Of a stretch of DNA of 64,000 bases, positions 32,124 through 46,074 are shown in pieces; the stretch's first letter is position 1; each line of letters opens with the position of its first letter. A program made the translations under genes and the position numbers. The DNA comes from Wolfiporia cocos. Lineage: Eukaryota; Basidiomycota; Agaricomycetes; Polyporales; Phaeolaceae. A model generated the notes under the pieces. That model worked only from the letters and a program-made list of their open reading frames with translations, made no database searches and was not told the origin of the DNA. Location: the NCBI GenBank assembly GCA_029448655.1, contig JACCLO010000008.1, positions 2,604,001 through 2,668,000 of the forward strand, given 5' to 3'.

Positions 32124-34944
32124 AATATTGATAATGCCCCCCCTCCCAAATGAAAACTTCGGACTAGCATAGCCGTGTATTTGTACTCGTCAGAGTTGCT
32201 ACTGTATGTTCTTTCCCGACAATATGGTATCAAGTACTAGTATGATGTATAAGCTGTCATAAAATAAATTTCTATACTCGTTTTGCAGCACATCTGGTTT
32301 GTTACATCATATGCGATAACAGGAATGTATGGACTGCGATCCACCATCTCCTTCTCCAGGCATACAACCCGCAGATACCCGGTTCAATTCCAGACATACA
32401 ACGAAATATGAAGTTGTTGGCGTTCTAAATTGAACATTGCATGAGCCTTACGGAGAATAAGCTGCACTGACCATCTGATAATTCTGATAATTCGTGACTT
32501 GTAGATGTTACATCTCATAAAGCTGTACGTGAAATTATAAGGAAGCCTGAACCATATGATTCCCACGGCTTGTAAGCGTATGTTTGCCCTGCTAATACGC
32601 GTAGAATGATTAAACGGGATAGCGCTGGCCTCGGTCTGCTGCAGCCGAGGTGGAAAAGGACTGAGATTATCGTACCTAAGCAGGAGACGCAATAGCGTCG
32701 ACTGTGTAGGTACATCGAGTAAACGAGTATCCTGTGAGGTAACAAGTTTACGTACCCTCAGCCCGCTGTAATCGAGGTGGAAAAGGACTGAGAGGGAAAG
32801 TTTGTTGGGAGCCGGAAAGGGTAGCAAGCGCTAAGGACGAAAGGACGAAAATGAAAATGAAAGGGAGACATCAGTCGTAGGCAGAATATTAGTCTAATAA
32901 TACGTGAGGACAAGTAGCTATAGCCATGGGCAAGATGTGGCGCTTCGCCCCGCCCAAGATGCCCCGATATGGAAACAGTGATTTCTGATTGGCGCTCAAG
33001 TGAAACGAGCACGCAATCGCATGTGCACTCTTCTGGCTAGCATGATGTCTCCATACCAGCAGATACTTGAAAGCTGAAGACAGTGCCACTGACATCGCCA
33101 ATGTAATGTGCCTCTGCTCCTTCTTGTTCGCTGACACGCTCGAAGACCATCCATCCACAAAATCTATACACAGTGTCAAAGGCGCGTGGTGCTTGCAGAA
33201 AACCATGTTGGAGTCACCCGGTGCATGCTGTCCCTCAAGTTAGCACATCATGACCTCCTGTGCAGCTCACATTATAATCCAAAATGCTTAATCCAGTCGC
33301 TATACCGACTCAGAGCCTTCTGTACAGTGCTAGCCGAACTAGATGAGTATAGGTGGAGAGCCGATGGACTCCCATCGCCGGCGAGCCGGTGATCAAGTCT
33401 CGCTTCTTGTTCTTAATTGATGTGTTCGTGCCGTTGCACTGGCACTGCCTCAGCTCTTCACGATCACGTCGATCGCCCGTAACGGTGGTGTTGGCGCTGA
33501 TTGCGAACTCACCCCGTTGTGCACAAGATGTGCGTGCAGATCCGTGACAAGTATTAGTACACTACCTGCCCTTACAAGCTGTAGAGCACAGCGTGCGCGT
33601 CCGAAGCGCTACAACTTATTGTCGGATGCAGGGATCGGAGCAAGCCCAGGCACACACTAGACCCCGTGTAATTCACAGACGTCTTGTCTGTACTTGGAGG
33701 TTCAATTACTCAAGCGCCGCAAAAGAGAGGGGTGCTTCCATCTATGTCCGCGTAGTTACGTTGATAGCAGTCACAATGGATGACTATTTAAAGATACAGT
33801 GCTCCTCAAGGCGGCGATCCATTGATTTCTCAGATACTGCACGGACATACACAGATCTACGTGATCGAGCCGAGATACCTTGCCTTAGACTGCGGACCGC
33901 GGAGCTCCCACGACAACAGGTGCTGCCGTGCAGCGTGATGGCTGCCTGTCGCATCATGCTTACACACAAAGCGATGTCTAAGCTCTATGCGCTTATTTTA
34001 TCGCGCTTGGTATCCGGAGGCGTACATGGCCTGTATTATGCTGAGGAAGCGGGTGGAAAACCCGAGGGACTAAATTATTAGACAAATAGATCTAGGCGCT
34101 GTCGCGAAGTATTGAGACTTTGATACCCCATGTTCGATTCAGCTCGCGATTTGCTCAAAATGCCATCGGCGAAAGATCGCCGATACCCTCTAGAGACTGC
34201 TTCTTTCCCGAGTCGCTGGCTCCGTAACGCATGCTATTCATTCTCCTTGCGTCCTCATCTCAGTTGGCCTTAGTCCACAGCTGTGGTACTGCCCTCAGAC
34301 CCTCGAGCTTGGGAGCCGAGCGACCCATTCCTATCTTGTAAGTTCGTCCTATGATTCCGTTTAGCCGCTGTCTCTACATATTGTATGTTCCATGCAGCAA
34401 CGGCCAAGAAATATGATTGCCTGATGTCGAAATCACTACTTGAGAGTCAGGTCCATCATACGCGATGTACGTCCATGCGGATCATGTCATCGCATCAGGT
34501 TGCGAGGCCTGACATAGCGCCCACATACCCGGGCCTCGGCGTCAAGCAATCTTCTTCCTTCCCGCAGAGAATTCACCGCCCGCAAACGCTGTGCCGCTGT
34601 TCTGGTACCCTCACCGTTTGACACCAGGATCTCAGATGATATGTAATCACTTCCTCACTCGTCGTTCTTTCTCGCTGGGATATGCCGTCTGGCTTCTCCT
34701 CAGGCTGCGCATCCATGATCCAAGGAGCTGCCCCTGTGACAGGCACACCCAGCCCTCGGCCGAGTGTGATTCTGCCTCGTGAGTAATTTGTGCGCTGGTT
34801 CTCCTTAGAACCCTTTGCGTGGCGGGTTATTATGCAAGACCTATACGTTTCCCTTTTCCTTCACCGAACCCCTCCAGAGGAAGGGAACCCCCCACTCCCT
34901 TTTACCAGACCCTATTACAACCACGACACGGAAAAATAGATACA
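32124..34944. other. Intergenic, short direct repeat
   Basis: No gene supported. The 20-mer CGAGGTGGAAAAGGACTGAG is present at 32646 and again at 32773. Open frames, including 162 codons at 33593-34081, show no domain. Confidence 0.4.
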
Positions 34945-35741
34945 ATGAAAAAGCGTGTTCGCTTTGCACTTTCTCCACCTCCCTCTTCATCTGCAAGCCC
35001 AGAACCACTCCTGCTCCACGCCGTACCTTCATTGCAGTTGTCACTTGCAAGCGCCGTTCAGCCAGCAGTGTTGTCCACCTGCAAAATGGCACCAATCATG
35101 CTACCTAACATCAGTTCCGCACCGTCATCGCCCCCTCCGGTGAGGATGGATCCAATTCCACTGCCCGAGATGAGGTATATTATCATTGCTCAGTGATGAG
35201 TGATCGGACATTTGACCGTTCGCGTTTATATAGCCCGAAGGCAGCAAATGTGCATCCTCTTCTTTCTACAAGTCCTTCTGGGTCCTCTCCGCAGCTTACA
35301 TGGAATATGGCTCACGACTATCGGACGGCAGTCGACGGGCTTGTCCCCGCAGAAATTCTGTCTGAGCCAGCGACATCTCCAAAGTCATTCTCACTATCTA
35401 TTCAAATATCACAACCGACATTTCCGTGGAGGATCATGATTTCTTCTGCAGAGGGGAGCTTTGTCTCCGTTCATGACTGCCTGCGTGTACTACACCGCAA
35501 TCTGCGAACTCATATCACCCCAGCAGAGTTCGAGGCAACTCCTGCTGCTCTCCGTCACGAAGTAAACGTTGCATTCCATGGACGCTGTGCGGGTCTAGGT
35601 GACAGTGCAAAGGAGGAGAAGGCGAAGGGCGTGCGCAGGATCGACTTCCTCCCTCACGCGCATACCTTTGACGGACTAGAGGTGCTCCGCAACGTGCAAT
35701 CTGTGGATGGTTCCGCCGTTTTGCAGCTGAGGGTTAGATAA
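34945..35741 (+). CDS. DUF6699 family protein (copy 4)
   Basis: Two exons, 34945-35174 and 35234-35741, joined by a 59-nt GT..AG intron in phase 2, give 245 residues. The N-terminus MKKRVRFAL carries the K-R-V-x-F motif and is followed by a Ser/Pro-rich leader. The core begins right after the intron: VHPLLS, PQLTWNM, EILSEPAT, QPTFPWRIMIS, SVHDCLRVLHRNLRTHI, KGVRRIDFL, FDGLEVL, ending VLQLRV. Its two-exon layout, leader in exon 1 and core in exon 2, resembles copy 6. Soluble protein of unknown function. Confidence 0.85.
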
Positions 35742-38700
35742 TGGCGTCTTCTACGATTCGATCCATAATCCGGTGACGAATACCGAATAGACACTCACGT
35801 AACAGCCATGTATACCCACCCGGCATGAATGGCTGTGATTATGATCATTGTGGTGGTATTGCGATGCCGAGTTCAACCGCACAGCTCTGGATACAAGTAT
35901 GTCAACTGTACATATACCGTCTTTACGACTACATTGCATGTATTAGTAGAATGTACAATATTGTTCTGCTTGCGTGTGTGTATTGCACTAGTCTGCACCG
36001 AGATACACAAGTATAGCAATGCAGTCCAACGCTAAAATCAATACGTGCACAGCATAATTTATGCCTCATACGGATTAGACGTGAGGGGCTGACAGGTGAA
36101 CTAATCAATGCATGAAATGGCCGGCATTGTCTGGACATTGTCAACTGAGTGCATTCTCAGGATTGATTGAACCGATCTCATGCTGTACCGGTATAATATC
36201 TTGATCCTTCAATTTACTGTTACAGTACATCTAAATCTTGCTGAATACTACGTATAAGTGGTTCCATCAGCCCATAGCTCATAGAGCTGCTCATTAGTTA
36301 TGATGTTGAGGATCCTGCAACAGAGTTATAACCGTTACTGTAATCCACAGATTATAGATATGCATAGCTGGAAGAGTTACAATGCACTCTTGCTCGAGGA
36401 TGAGCAACAACCAGCTAGAAAGCCAGATGTTGTACAGCTGTTACCTACGCTGAGGAAGTTTGGATTGCATGATAAGCCATACAGTCAGAGGGCGGAAAAG
36501 AAACGCGAGAAGTAAATAAATGAAGGTTTCACAGACATGCAGCCTAGGTCCTCGACGGAGCACACGTTGCGGCATGCGATTGTCTCAGATGTCTCTCTCA
36601 CACATTTTGAGCAGGTCTACATGATGATCAGTCAATATTCCCGATGTAGTAGCTATTGTTTTTTTTGGCACCGTAACAGCGCCCAACCGCACAGGCGCTA
36701 ACTGCCACTGCATGACGACTGCCACTTTCTCCAGGAGAAACTCAGGTGATATGCAAAACAGATGCCTATCAAGAAGCCAAATTATGTATGACGTACACCG
36801 CGTCTGCAAGGCTTTCGATGGCAGCTCCGGCATGGCAGCTCCGGCACCCACAATCCAAGTCTACACTGGAGACAGCCCCTGAGTCACTATGATACGAGTA
36901 CTTGCACCTGTAAAGCTGAGAGCATTCAAGTATTTCTATACCGCACTGGATTAAAGCAACTCACAAGTCCGATGATCCGACAGGAACAACGATCCCGAAG
37001 TGAGGCAACTCCGCAACCACATCATAGCCTTCCGGGCTCCCGGAGCCATGTGAATATGCTGTAGCCACCGCTTCGTTTTTATATCAGCAACGTCATCACA
37101 GACAGCCTTGGATGTGCTCACCAGATGCTCAGATGTGAAGAATCGTCTTTATTCCGAGAATGCGCAGCGCTGCTCAGCAAATTCCCAAGTCGTCATATTT
37201 TCAAGAGTGACGCATCCCACATCAGTGCTTTATAATATTGGTAGTATATCATGTCAGTCTTCCGACTCACATGATCCGAACCCAATGAAAGACGCTCTAG
37301 AGCTCTAGCACCTCTACCAGCATCGTTATCGGGCTCTGGGCGGACGGGTCTCGTCCTCGTACCTCCATTGCCCAGCCTCGCAGCCGGTACTGCCATTGAT
37401 TCACGATCTGGGTGATAGATGCATATTTATTACAGTGCTCATATCGCCGCTTTAACTTGATCAGAGAACTAATTATCAGAGCACATACGCTAGCATTCCA
37501 GCGCCATCGTCAATCAGTTATTGCATTCTCATTCACGACATTTTATATATATACCACAGAAACTTGCAGCCGCCGTCGGTGTCTCCTACTGAGGGAAGAA
37601 GCTTGATGAAAGGCGCATAGAGTGCTTGGACAAGAGAGGTCCGCAAATAGATATTTAAACAACGGTTGATTTGCTCATCGGTACGTTCTCAATATCTGCG
37701 GTAGTACTTTGGACATTCTAGTGTCCTCTTTTGCAGACCGATGGAATTTTATGCCGCAAGATATGCTTCTCTTAGTGATGGCCCAAAATAAAAGATCCCA
37801 GACTGAGGTGTACACGCTATAGCATCGTAAATGCACTTAGAACTCTTCAGAGAATGTTTCAACTTACTCAACAACATGTCGGAATTCAGCTATACTCTAC
37901 ATAGATAGTACGAAAGAGCATTAAAATGATGAAGGTAAGCAACTATTCGGTTTTGCCGATGTCTTACGCTGAAAACATCTTCGAGTTATGATCAAATGTA
38001 ATAGCCGTGATTTACCGACAACATGTGTCTCGTCTTATGTCCGAAACGCGTGCAGATCGTTAGAATTGACATTATTAGATCCTCCGAAAAATCCTCGTTG
38101 TCCAACTGCTCCTGGGTGCGCGATCATTCCAGTGAGCGGCAATAGTATGGTTTGGTCGGTGTGATGCTTGGTCATGAGTTTGGATATGTAAAGCAGGCTG
38201 TTTTCAATCTATGTCGCCCCTACACCTTCTTGGTGAGTCTATGAATTTATACGTTATATACTGTGCTGCAAGGAGCAACCATATATGTATCACATTTGAC
38301 TCGTAGATATTGACCATAATGACTGTATAAGGATGCAAATGAAAGCCCTTGATTGAAACGGGTCCAAAACGAAGCCGAGCAAGAAGCTCTTCACAACATT
38401 ATGCCAGACATGTAAGCCTGTCATACTAACATCTTCTTGAATACATTCAAGCCACAGCTTCTAGCACCTCTAACAGACGCGCATCAGTACTATCACGCCA
38501 AATGAAGGTGGGATCTACGGGATTTCGTGAGGTCAAGATATCGATATCCTGAAATAAGACGCCGGGCTGTGGCGGAAATGCGTGTTTACCGTTATTGCTT
38601 CACAAATGCCGGAGGCAATACTCCGTAGACAGAACATTATGTCATCGCCAAAACTCATCTAGCCTACTATAAAATGCTACGAGCACTTTGAGCTAAGTGC

Positions 38701-39477
38701 TTCAGGAAAGGACGTGGTGCATGCCAAGTCTATGTGGAACGTTACAAGCTGATGAACGCTTTGTTGTGTCATATTCTGTGATCTGGGTGTCGAGATCCTG
38801 GTTTGACTTGGGAAGCTCCAGACGACACCTCAATGACGCACGCAGTAAATCAAACAAGCCGTTGAGTACACATTCAGAGTACCTACTTCGTTGTGCTTTA
38901 CAGATACCTGCTCACCTCTGGGGTGCGTACTGATCGATTACTATCAAGTCCTAAGCCAATTATCTTGCATAATATCCGGAAAGACGAGAATCCTAATCAT
39001 AAGCTTTCACCTATGCAAGGTGGGTGGGTTGATCTTCTGTAGCGTCATACCCCATTTTTGCTTGAGTCACAGCGCGTGTGACTCGGTGATGGATAGATCC
39101 TCCAGAATATCAAGATCCTCATGTTCGTGTTGCTGTAATGTCCATCTTTGCACTATGCTGACTATAGGTAGTGCGGCACCATGATCGCTGCGGTAATCTC
39201 ACGCTTGTAAATCATTCCATTGACCTTGAAATGATAACCATATAGCACCTACACGCTCCATTCGTCTTTGTGCTGTCTCCCGAACGCTATCTAACTTGAG
39301 TGAGCTTGTTCACATTACTTTCAACACCTCTCTTTGATACCTCTGCTTCAAGCTCATTCGACATATACGCTAATACTAATCGATCGTCATAATTGACAAC
39401 TCGATAATGAAACTGAGAAGTATCACTTGAATGCAACGGCGATCGATGAATACATGTGTTCTAATAAACAGTGTGAG
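35742..39477. other. Intergenic, no gene seen
   Basis: AT-richer than the flanks; all frames are short and none resembles a known domain. Nothing repeated stands out. Confidence 0.45.
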
Positions 39478-40430
39478 TCACGTCGAGTGTTTCATACTCA
39501 ATGCACGTCTGATCTCCTCTACTGTATGCTCCCACAGTCGCTCACGAGCTTCATCAGACCCGAAGTATCGCCTCTTCCCCATATCGCCAGCCTTGTTGTC
39601 GACGCGATGCGCGCCTGGCCCTCCTGTAAGCAATGCATACAAGAGGTACTCTGCGCAGTCTTCAGGTGAGACGGTGATGGGATACAGAAGCAAACTGGGG
39701 AGTCGTCCCAGCAGAGGTGTCCGCACAATACCAGGAAACGCATGCGCGAATGACAGTCCCGGTTCCCTCTCCGCAAATCTCTGTTTGCACTGAGTGAGAA
39801 TGTAAGCTGATATCCGTCGAAAGAGAAGAGTACCTCTATCATGAGGTCGTTGTAAGTAGGCACAGCAGACAGTGCCTTGAATGCACTGTAGGACTTCTTC
39901 AGCCCGAGATCGTCCAGGTCGATCTTCCATCCAGTACCGGGGGCCAATACTGTCATTACACTTGCGTCCTCTCCGTTATCTCGTGCTTTCCTCAGGAGCG
40001 GAATGAGGTCCTGAATGAACTTCCACCGCGCATAGTAGTTGAGCGCAAGGCGCTTATCGATACCCTCCGGGGATTCGTCACGCCCACGCAAATTCATGAA
40101 TCCTGGTGAAAGAACGAGGAAGTTGACCTTCTGTAGGCCTGAGAGAAGTGAGGATGTTGTATCCTCAACGCTCCGCATGAGAGTCGCATCGCATGAAATG
40201 AACTCCCGCTGGTTGGGCTGTGCGGATCCGGGAAGGGATGTAAGAGTGGCGTCAGCGGATGAGCGGTTGCGACCGCATATCACGATGTGTGTGTTGCCAC
40301 GCGTGTAGTGTGCAAGGGCTCTGCATATGGCTTGGCCTATGCCAGACGTCCCGCCGAGAAACACAGCCACTGGCGGTGCCTTGGGGGTAAATGTGCAATT
40401 GGTTGCTCGAGCAAAAGCGAGGGATGGCAT
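39478..40430 (-). CDS. Short-chain dehydrogenase/reductase
   Basis: Exon 1 is 39834-40430 (ATG at 40430) and exon 2 is 39478-39789, joined in phase 0 over a 44-nt intron, for 302 residues. The nucleotide-binding fold is at the N-terminus: VAVFLGGTSGIGQAICRAL (the GGTSGIG glycine motif), then HIVICGRN. NFLVLSPG is the central strand that usually carries the N-N-A-G-like motif. YSAFK (about 179-183) fits the catalytic Y-x-x-x-K. The C-terminal part has FAHAFPGIVRTPLLGRL, where SDRs close over the substrate. Substrate unknown. The first acceptor gives CKQRFAER; a second AG nine bases later is equally in phase. Confidence 0.85.
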
Positions 40431-41764
40431 AGTTTAGATACACCCAGAGGAGTCGAGACGGGAACGAGAGAGAAAGTTGCTCTGTGTTTTTATTTCGGTC
40501 TGCGCACCCCGGTTGAGTGTCAGCCGTCCTGTCGTTATGTCAGCACCATCACTTCCTCACACAAGAGAGGCTTACGCGTGTGCAGCCTATAAGGTTCTCA
40601 TTGTCAGCTATTCCATGAGAAGACTACCATGTATTCGTACAAAACTAGGGAATAGATACCTTCAGATGAGTTTAGATTTTATGGCGTAACAGTGAGTAGT
40701 ATGTTGGCGGAATAGCCGGAGGCACGCGGTTAAGCGAGCTGCGCCGCCTGCCCTGTAGTTAGCAACGGTATAAGAGGGGTGGGACTAGTGTAGCGTACCT
40801 TCGCTCGTTTGTACCTAAATCCCGAGTGGTAGTCAGTAATTGACGTGGCTGGGCGGACTTTGGCCGCCGTTTTAGTGGCCTGAGGGGTGACGTACGCACA
40901 GGTGGTGCCAGATGATAGATTCACGTGATACCTAGGAGCTGCTAGCTGGAATGCTTTACGAGAGAGGAGGCTGCTCGAGGCAACATCTATGTAAGCGCCG
41001 GTGCGAGAAGTACTCTATTGGCAAGGCCCGTCTTTCAGCCATACCTGCCTAATATGGCTTAGCGATAATGGACCCACAACAATCAACGATTTCATAAGCC
41101 GCTTTCTTGTCTCGTTGTTCCTTAGGTACACGAGCAACAGGCACGACTCAATGACAATTGTGACTCTTTGGCAACAACGACTGGCTGCGTTGTCCAGAAT
41201 GCAATCGTTGCAACAAATCATGATTTGCTCTGACAAAAGTACAACACTGGGGTCAAGAAGTGATGCTATGCTATGCGATGGCACTCTCCTACTTATCAGC
41301 AAGCATTCACGGGTCTTTACTCAATTGAGCTATCCGAGCGGTGGTATAAGATGAGTTGGTACCTACTACCGCTGCTCGACGCGATCCCTTCATCCTCTCG
41401 CTATATGTCCCAGCAATCTCTCACGGCACTACAAAACTTGCATTGACGAGCTTATGCCTTGTCCCCGTTGCGCAACTCAACATCTTCACTGGAATCAACT
41501 TACCGGAGAGCGTGTGGCGTGCTACTCTGATAGCAGCTCTTCAGCTTGTGAAGAGTGCACGAATCCCGATGGCCAGCAGAGGCCATGTCCCAAGACACCA
41601 CACGGGCTACCCATCCCGTGATATCATGCGTGGTGCGCAGAGCTGCGTGCCGGATGATTCTTTTCAATCCCCCTTCACTTGCCTGCCCACAGGAGTGAAT
41701 TCGAGTACGTGATGAGAACGTCTCCGTTGTGCTCTCATGCTGACCTTGCCTGTAAGCAAGCTAT
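40431..41764. other. Intergenic, no gene seen
   Basis: A degenerate tRNA-like D-arm on the minus strand near 41310-41335 has no matching T-arm. Otherwise nothing recognisable. Confidence 0.4.
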
Positions 41765-42763
41765 ATGTCGAGATCTGCTACATATGCACCAGCCTTACCT
41801 AACGCAACTAATACACAATCTTGCGCCTCCACCCCAACGTCATTGTGTCCTGTTACTCCTACACGTCCGTCTGTACCTCTCTGGCAATATGTGATCAGCC
41901 AGGCCAATTCCCCCTTCATTACATTCCCGACTGTTGTACAGACGCCTGTCGCTTTGCAGGCCCCGGTATCACAAGATATCTCTTCACTATATTCGACAGG
42001 ATGGGTGCCACATCCCCGTCCTCATCCCACTATACCCGCGAATATGTTTTGGAACACCGCGCTGATCTATACACCCACGTGGCAGGCCATACCTCTAGAC
42101 TCCGCCGGTATTACCTCTCTTACGGGCGGCTGGCCTCTCCCAGGAATGGCACTTCCAAACTGGACGCCTGGCGCCTGGCCGCCGGCCAGTACTCAGCGCT
42201 CACCAGTCGGCTTGCCTAATCCGAACATCATCCTTTGCCCCTGGCTCATCCCCAACCCCACTAATCCGGCGGTTCCACATCTGGTATGGGACGTCACGCA
42301 GAGCCCGATGACCGCGGTACACATCAATGCCCGCGGAAGCATTGTCAACTTCACATCCAAGCTTGACGACCCAGTTACCCACCCCCCCGTGAGGACCGTG
42401 CATATCTACTGCAATTCCTGGATGGCGCACAATCAATGGGGTCCGATCGTCATCGACAAATGGCGCACGGTGAATATCTGGGATGTCTTGATCGCTATAT
42501 ATGACTTCTGCCGTGTTCCCTTGACGCAGCAGGAGGTTCAGCACATTTCTAGCCTGGATGGTGATAATTACAGGAGAATGTTGGATGCGTACTATCAACG
42601 ATGCATGAGGACGCCTGCTTTACCCGGATATGAGGTTCAGCAGGGCATGAAGCGTGCAGATTGCCTCGGGCGGAATACGATCTTCTGGGGCTTGTGGATA
42701 ACACTCAATGTGGATAATACTTGGCAGATGAATCTGGGCCTTGTTCCTCCCTCACACTCATGA
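41765..42763 (+). CDS. DUF6699 family protein (copy 5), long form
   Basis: Single exon, 332 residues from the ATG at 41765. The first 150 residues are Pro/Thr/Ser-rich with several Trp residues. The DUF6699 core is diverged: CPWLIPNPTNP and HLVWDV, then NQWGPIVIDKW in place of the usual PW-strand, TVNIWDVLIAIYDFCRVPL, QGMKRADCLGRN for the KGVRRVD motif, and FWGLWITLNV. It lacks the N-terminal V-x-F motif. This is the most divergent of the intact copies. An upstream exon cannot be excluded. Confidence 0.75.
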   Translation: MSRSATYAPALPNATNTQSCASTPTSLCPVTPTRPSVPLWQYVISQANSPFITFPTVVQTPVALQAPVSQDISSLYSTGWVPHPRPHPTIPANMFWNTALIYTPTWQAIPLDSAGITSLTGGWPLPGMALPNWTPGAWPPASTQRSPVGLPNPNIILCPWLIPNPTNPAVPHLVWDVTQSPMTAVHINARGSIVNFTSKLDDPVTHPPVRTVHIYCNSWMAHNQWGPIVIDKWRTVNIWDVLIAIYDFCRVPLTQQEVQHISSLDGDNYRRMLDAYYQRCMRTPALPGYEVQQGMKRADCLGRNTIFWGLWITLNVDNTWQMNLGLVPPSHS

Positions 42764-45700
42764 CCGAACACGTCCTCTTGTAAAGCGCATACTGCATTGG
42801 GATTCTACGTATACTAACTGACAAGTCCCTCACATGATGTTACCGCTACAGTTTTTACTTGCAGACATAATTGTATCCATTAACTACGATAACTTATTTT
42901 CGAATCTCAGACTGTCTCCACAAGCTCTCATGTAGTGTATTACATCGGTGGTGCGCTACATCAATTCAATTACTTACATCTCGGTCTACGATTCATCTCG
43001 CCATACAGAAGTATTCTGTTGGTACCACATACGACCTCACCCTATTTCGAGTCGCGGCTTACGTGCAAATCAGCTCCGTTATAAACTTCGACTGCTGAAC
43101 ATGTGTCATCCAGTGTGGTTCCGGCTACACTTACACTAGATAGCAATGCTTAAAAGAGCAGAGGATGTGAGCGCACCTGGAGACATGGATGTGGCCATGA
43201 GTGTCTGAGGTCCTGCGATGAACTTCATACATGCCATCTTCATTCCCACTACACCACAATCATAATATACACATTATGTTTGAAGAGGCACAACCTGACT
43301 TCGGTGATGGATCAATCTTCGTCGTTATGTGTCGCCATCGGTATTTGCTGGGCCTCATGTAGGGATGTATCATGATCTTATATTCAATATCATGGCTGGA
43401 TCAGCCCAATTAGGGTGCGTATTACTAAATGCGATGAGCGGATACAGCCGATCCAGGACACGACAATAAAGCACTAAGCCTCAAAAGTGAATATTCACTC
43501 ACCATCTGTTCATTGTTACCAGATTGTAGTGATGTATAACACTTCCAGCTTCGGACTGCTCGAAAATAGCCTGGCAAGTACTATCCACCTTCGAGGTGAG
43601 ACTCAAGCTGTCCCCACAGATATGGTATAATGGAAATCACTCATATGCGGCATCTACTGTACACTATGCTCACTGCTAATTGATAATGGCATCGAGTATC
43701 AGACAAAGCCTCTGAGCGAGTTTGTGGATGCCAGCGCTGATCAATGTACGCTTGCTGACTTCTCCGAGCACACCTCAGGCTTCTAATAGGAGTAGTATTG
43801 CAAGCAGAATCGTTCTTGCTCTAGATATTCAAGATTAGTCTAGAAACGATCATAGTACATGCGAATTCTCTGTGTGCCCAGACAATCAACGCCTCTATCG
43901 AGCTGTGGTGTAATTCAGCACAATTCAGCGCCAGAAATTTAATGCTAAGACCGGGCTTGATGTCCAATGTTTGAAGGTCTGGTTGATTCCACTGCAATGT
44001 TTCTCGGGAGACTGTATCCGAGGAGGGCGGTGAATATATGTGCAAGGCCGCCTGTTCAAGCTGTTACCGCTTCATAATAGAGCTGCTTAAATGGGCTCGC
44101 ATAGTATGCGTATTACTGTTTTGTTGACGCATTGCGACATAGAATACATTATAGGTATAACGACCATTATTGGAAACAACCCATGTTTTATGATATCTAA
44201 CCATATTTTCTATCCCAGTGGATCATTGACTGACACGATATACCATTATCAAAAGTTCAGCCATTGAGTACACTTCAATGAATACTGGATGCGTGTGGCG
44301 CTCCAAGAAGCAATAGCCGAGAGGAGTTTCATTTATACTGGGAATCGTGAGCACAAACTCATAAGTTGGCGGCACTTCTCCATATCTCTCACGCATCATT
44401 CCACCCAAAGCAACTATTTAGTGTCGTTTTCCCATTGTATGGATTGTCATCAACGATTGGTTCGAAGTCGAAGTTTGACACAAGCTATTCCGGATATAGA
44501 GCCTAACACACCTTTGACGTTACCTTGTATCTTCACCTGCCTCATATCATCTTCGTCTTCGTTTGGTACTAGCGATTAACTTCGTTCGATGCTTTCGTTG
44601 CAGTTGAAGTTTAGCCTAGGATTCATGAAGCTGGAAGAATGAGACAAATCTGCAGGTTTGGCTGTGGAGGGCTGAGAGTGCATGCATTCTTCACTCAGTC
44701 TGCAGTCACTCAGCCACTCAGTCAAGAGAAATGCCGGCAGGAGCCGTTCCTCCGCTCTGAGTCAGTTCTTCAGCAGATTGCATTGTGAAACAGTGCACAC
44801 GGGAGGAATGCAGAAGACCGAAGGTAAATTGTGATATTTCTGCGATTTGAGCGCAAACGCACCAAGGCTTGGTACATGAGCGAGTCAGCGTAGCGGTCCG
44901 GTTTTTGCTCCCGAGTCTAAGGATAGCATGATCAAATCGAATGAATGATTCGCTGTGATGGCCAAACGTTGGATCAGCTCGCAAACCACCTGATCCTGTC
45001 AGCGGTGCTATCAGAGACCGTCGTGAGAATGATGAATTAGCACGTTAAGAAGTTCCTCTGTGGGAGATCTGGCAGGACCACCCTCGCTGATAGTGATCTG
45101 CGTCGATGAACAACATTGTTAACATACAATTCCTGTAGAAATTAAGCCGCAGGACAAGTGTCATTTTCCAACCTTGCCAGACACACTGAGTATCAGATCT
45201 GCAGCATTGCCACCTGAGGTGCGGGATGTGACCTATCTCATTGAGGATCAATTGTTAGATGATAGTGGTGATTGACCTAAGAAGGAGCCGCAGTCTCGCA
45301 GTCTCACATTCTCACATCCTCACATTCTCACATTTCCCGCTAGTGTGCCACTTTGTCTTGATCGATGAATCACCGCAAAGTGCCGATCATTGAGGTTGGA
45401 TACTCACAACCATTATCTGGAAACGATAGATACCCACGATTTGTTCATGGACACGGTCTTCTCACCGTTCGTCGGAATCGGCATGTTCCTGTCGTATTCG
45501 TGGGCCTTATCGCTAAGGTACGGGAGACCGTCGCGTTGACATCTACGAGAAGGAGTGCTATTTTGATACACTACGACCACGTCGTCAACTGACATATCTT
45601 TGATCACATAACGAGTCGTGTGAAATCTGTTATGATGACTGAGAAAGGATAGGGATACATTTCATCCAAGCGTATGCGCACATATTGTGATACAGCCTAT

Positions 45701-46074
45701 GTTCCTATAGTCCAATAACCCGACGATCGATCGCGATTGAGAATTCTGAGGCATGGAAGCAAGAAAGCCGCAGTGGGCAGAATCACACTGCCGATGAGAC
45801 CAAGCTGACGTGCTTCTTATGAAGCCACAGCCTTCAGTTAGCAGCACCGGAGATGGCTCAAGGGGACTTTGAATCGTGCTAGCCCACGTGATCCAGTCAT
45901 GCTGGAGTCTGGCGGGCTGCAAATCTAAGACAGCGGATCAGGCCGCTAGCCAACAACATAATGGTCCGGAATAGAGGTCACGCCATTTCTCCTGCTGCAG
46001 TGTTCAACATAGCGCATTTTAAGCGCAATTATGGACTAATTTGCAGCGTGGCGAGACATTAAATGCACGGAACT
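42764..46074. other. Intergenic; short CTCACATT tandem at 45301-45338
   Basis: No supported gene. A small simple repeat, about four CTCACATT units, is at 45301-45338, and CACTCAGTC-like repeats lie at 44690-44722. Frames are short. Confidence 0.4.

Noticed and set aside
32364..32400. Box B-like GGTTCAATTCC on the plus strand
   Set aside because: No box A or acceptor pairing upstream.
41300..41345. tRNA-like box A on the minus strand (TAGCTCAATTGAG)
   Set aside because: D-stem does not close and no GGTTCGA-type box B follows within 100 bases.
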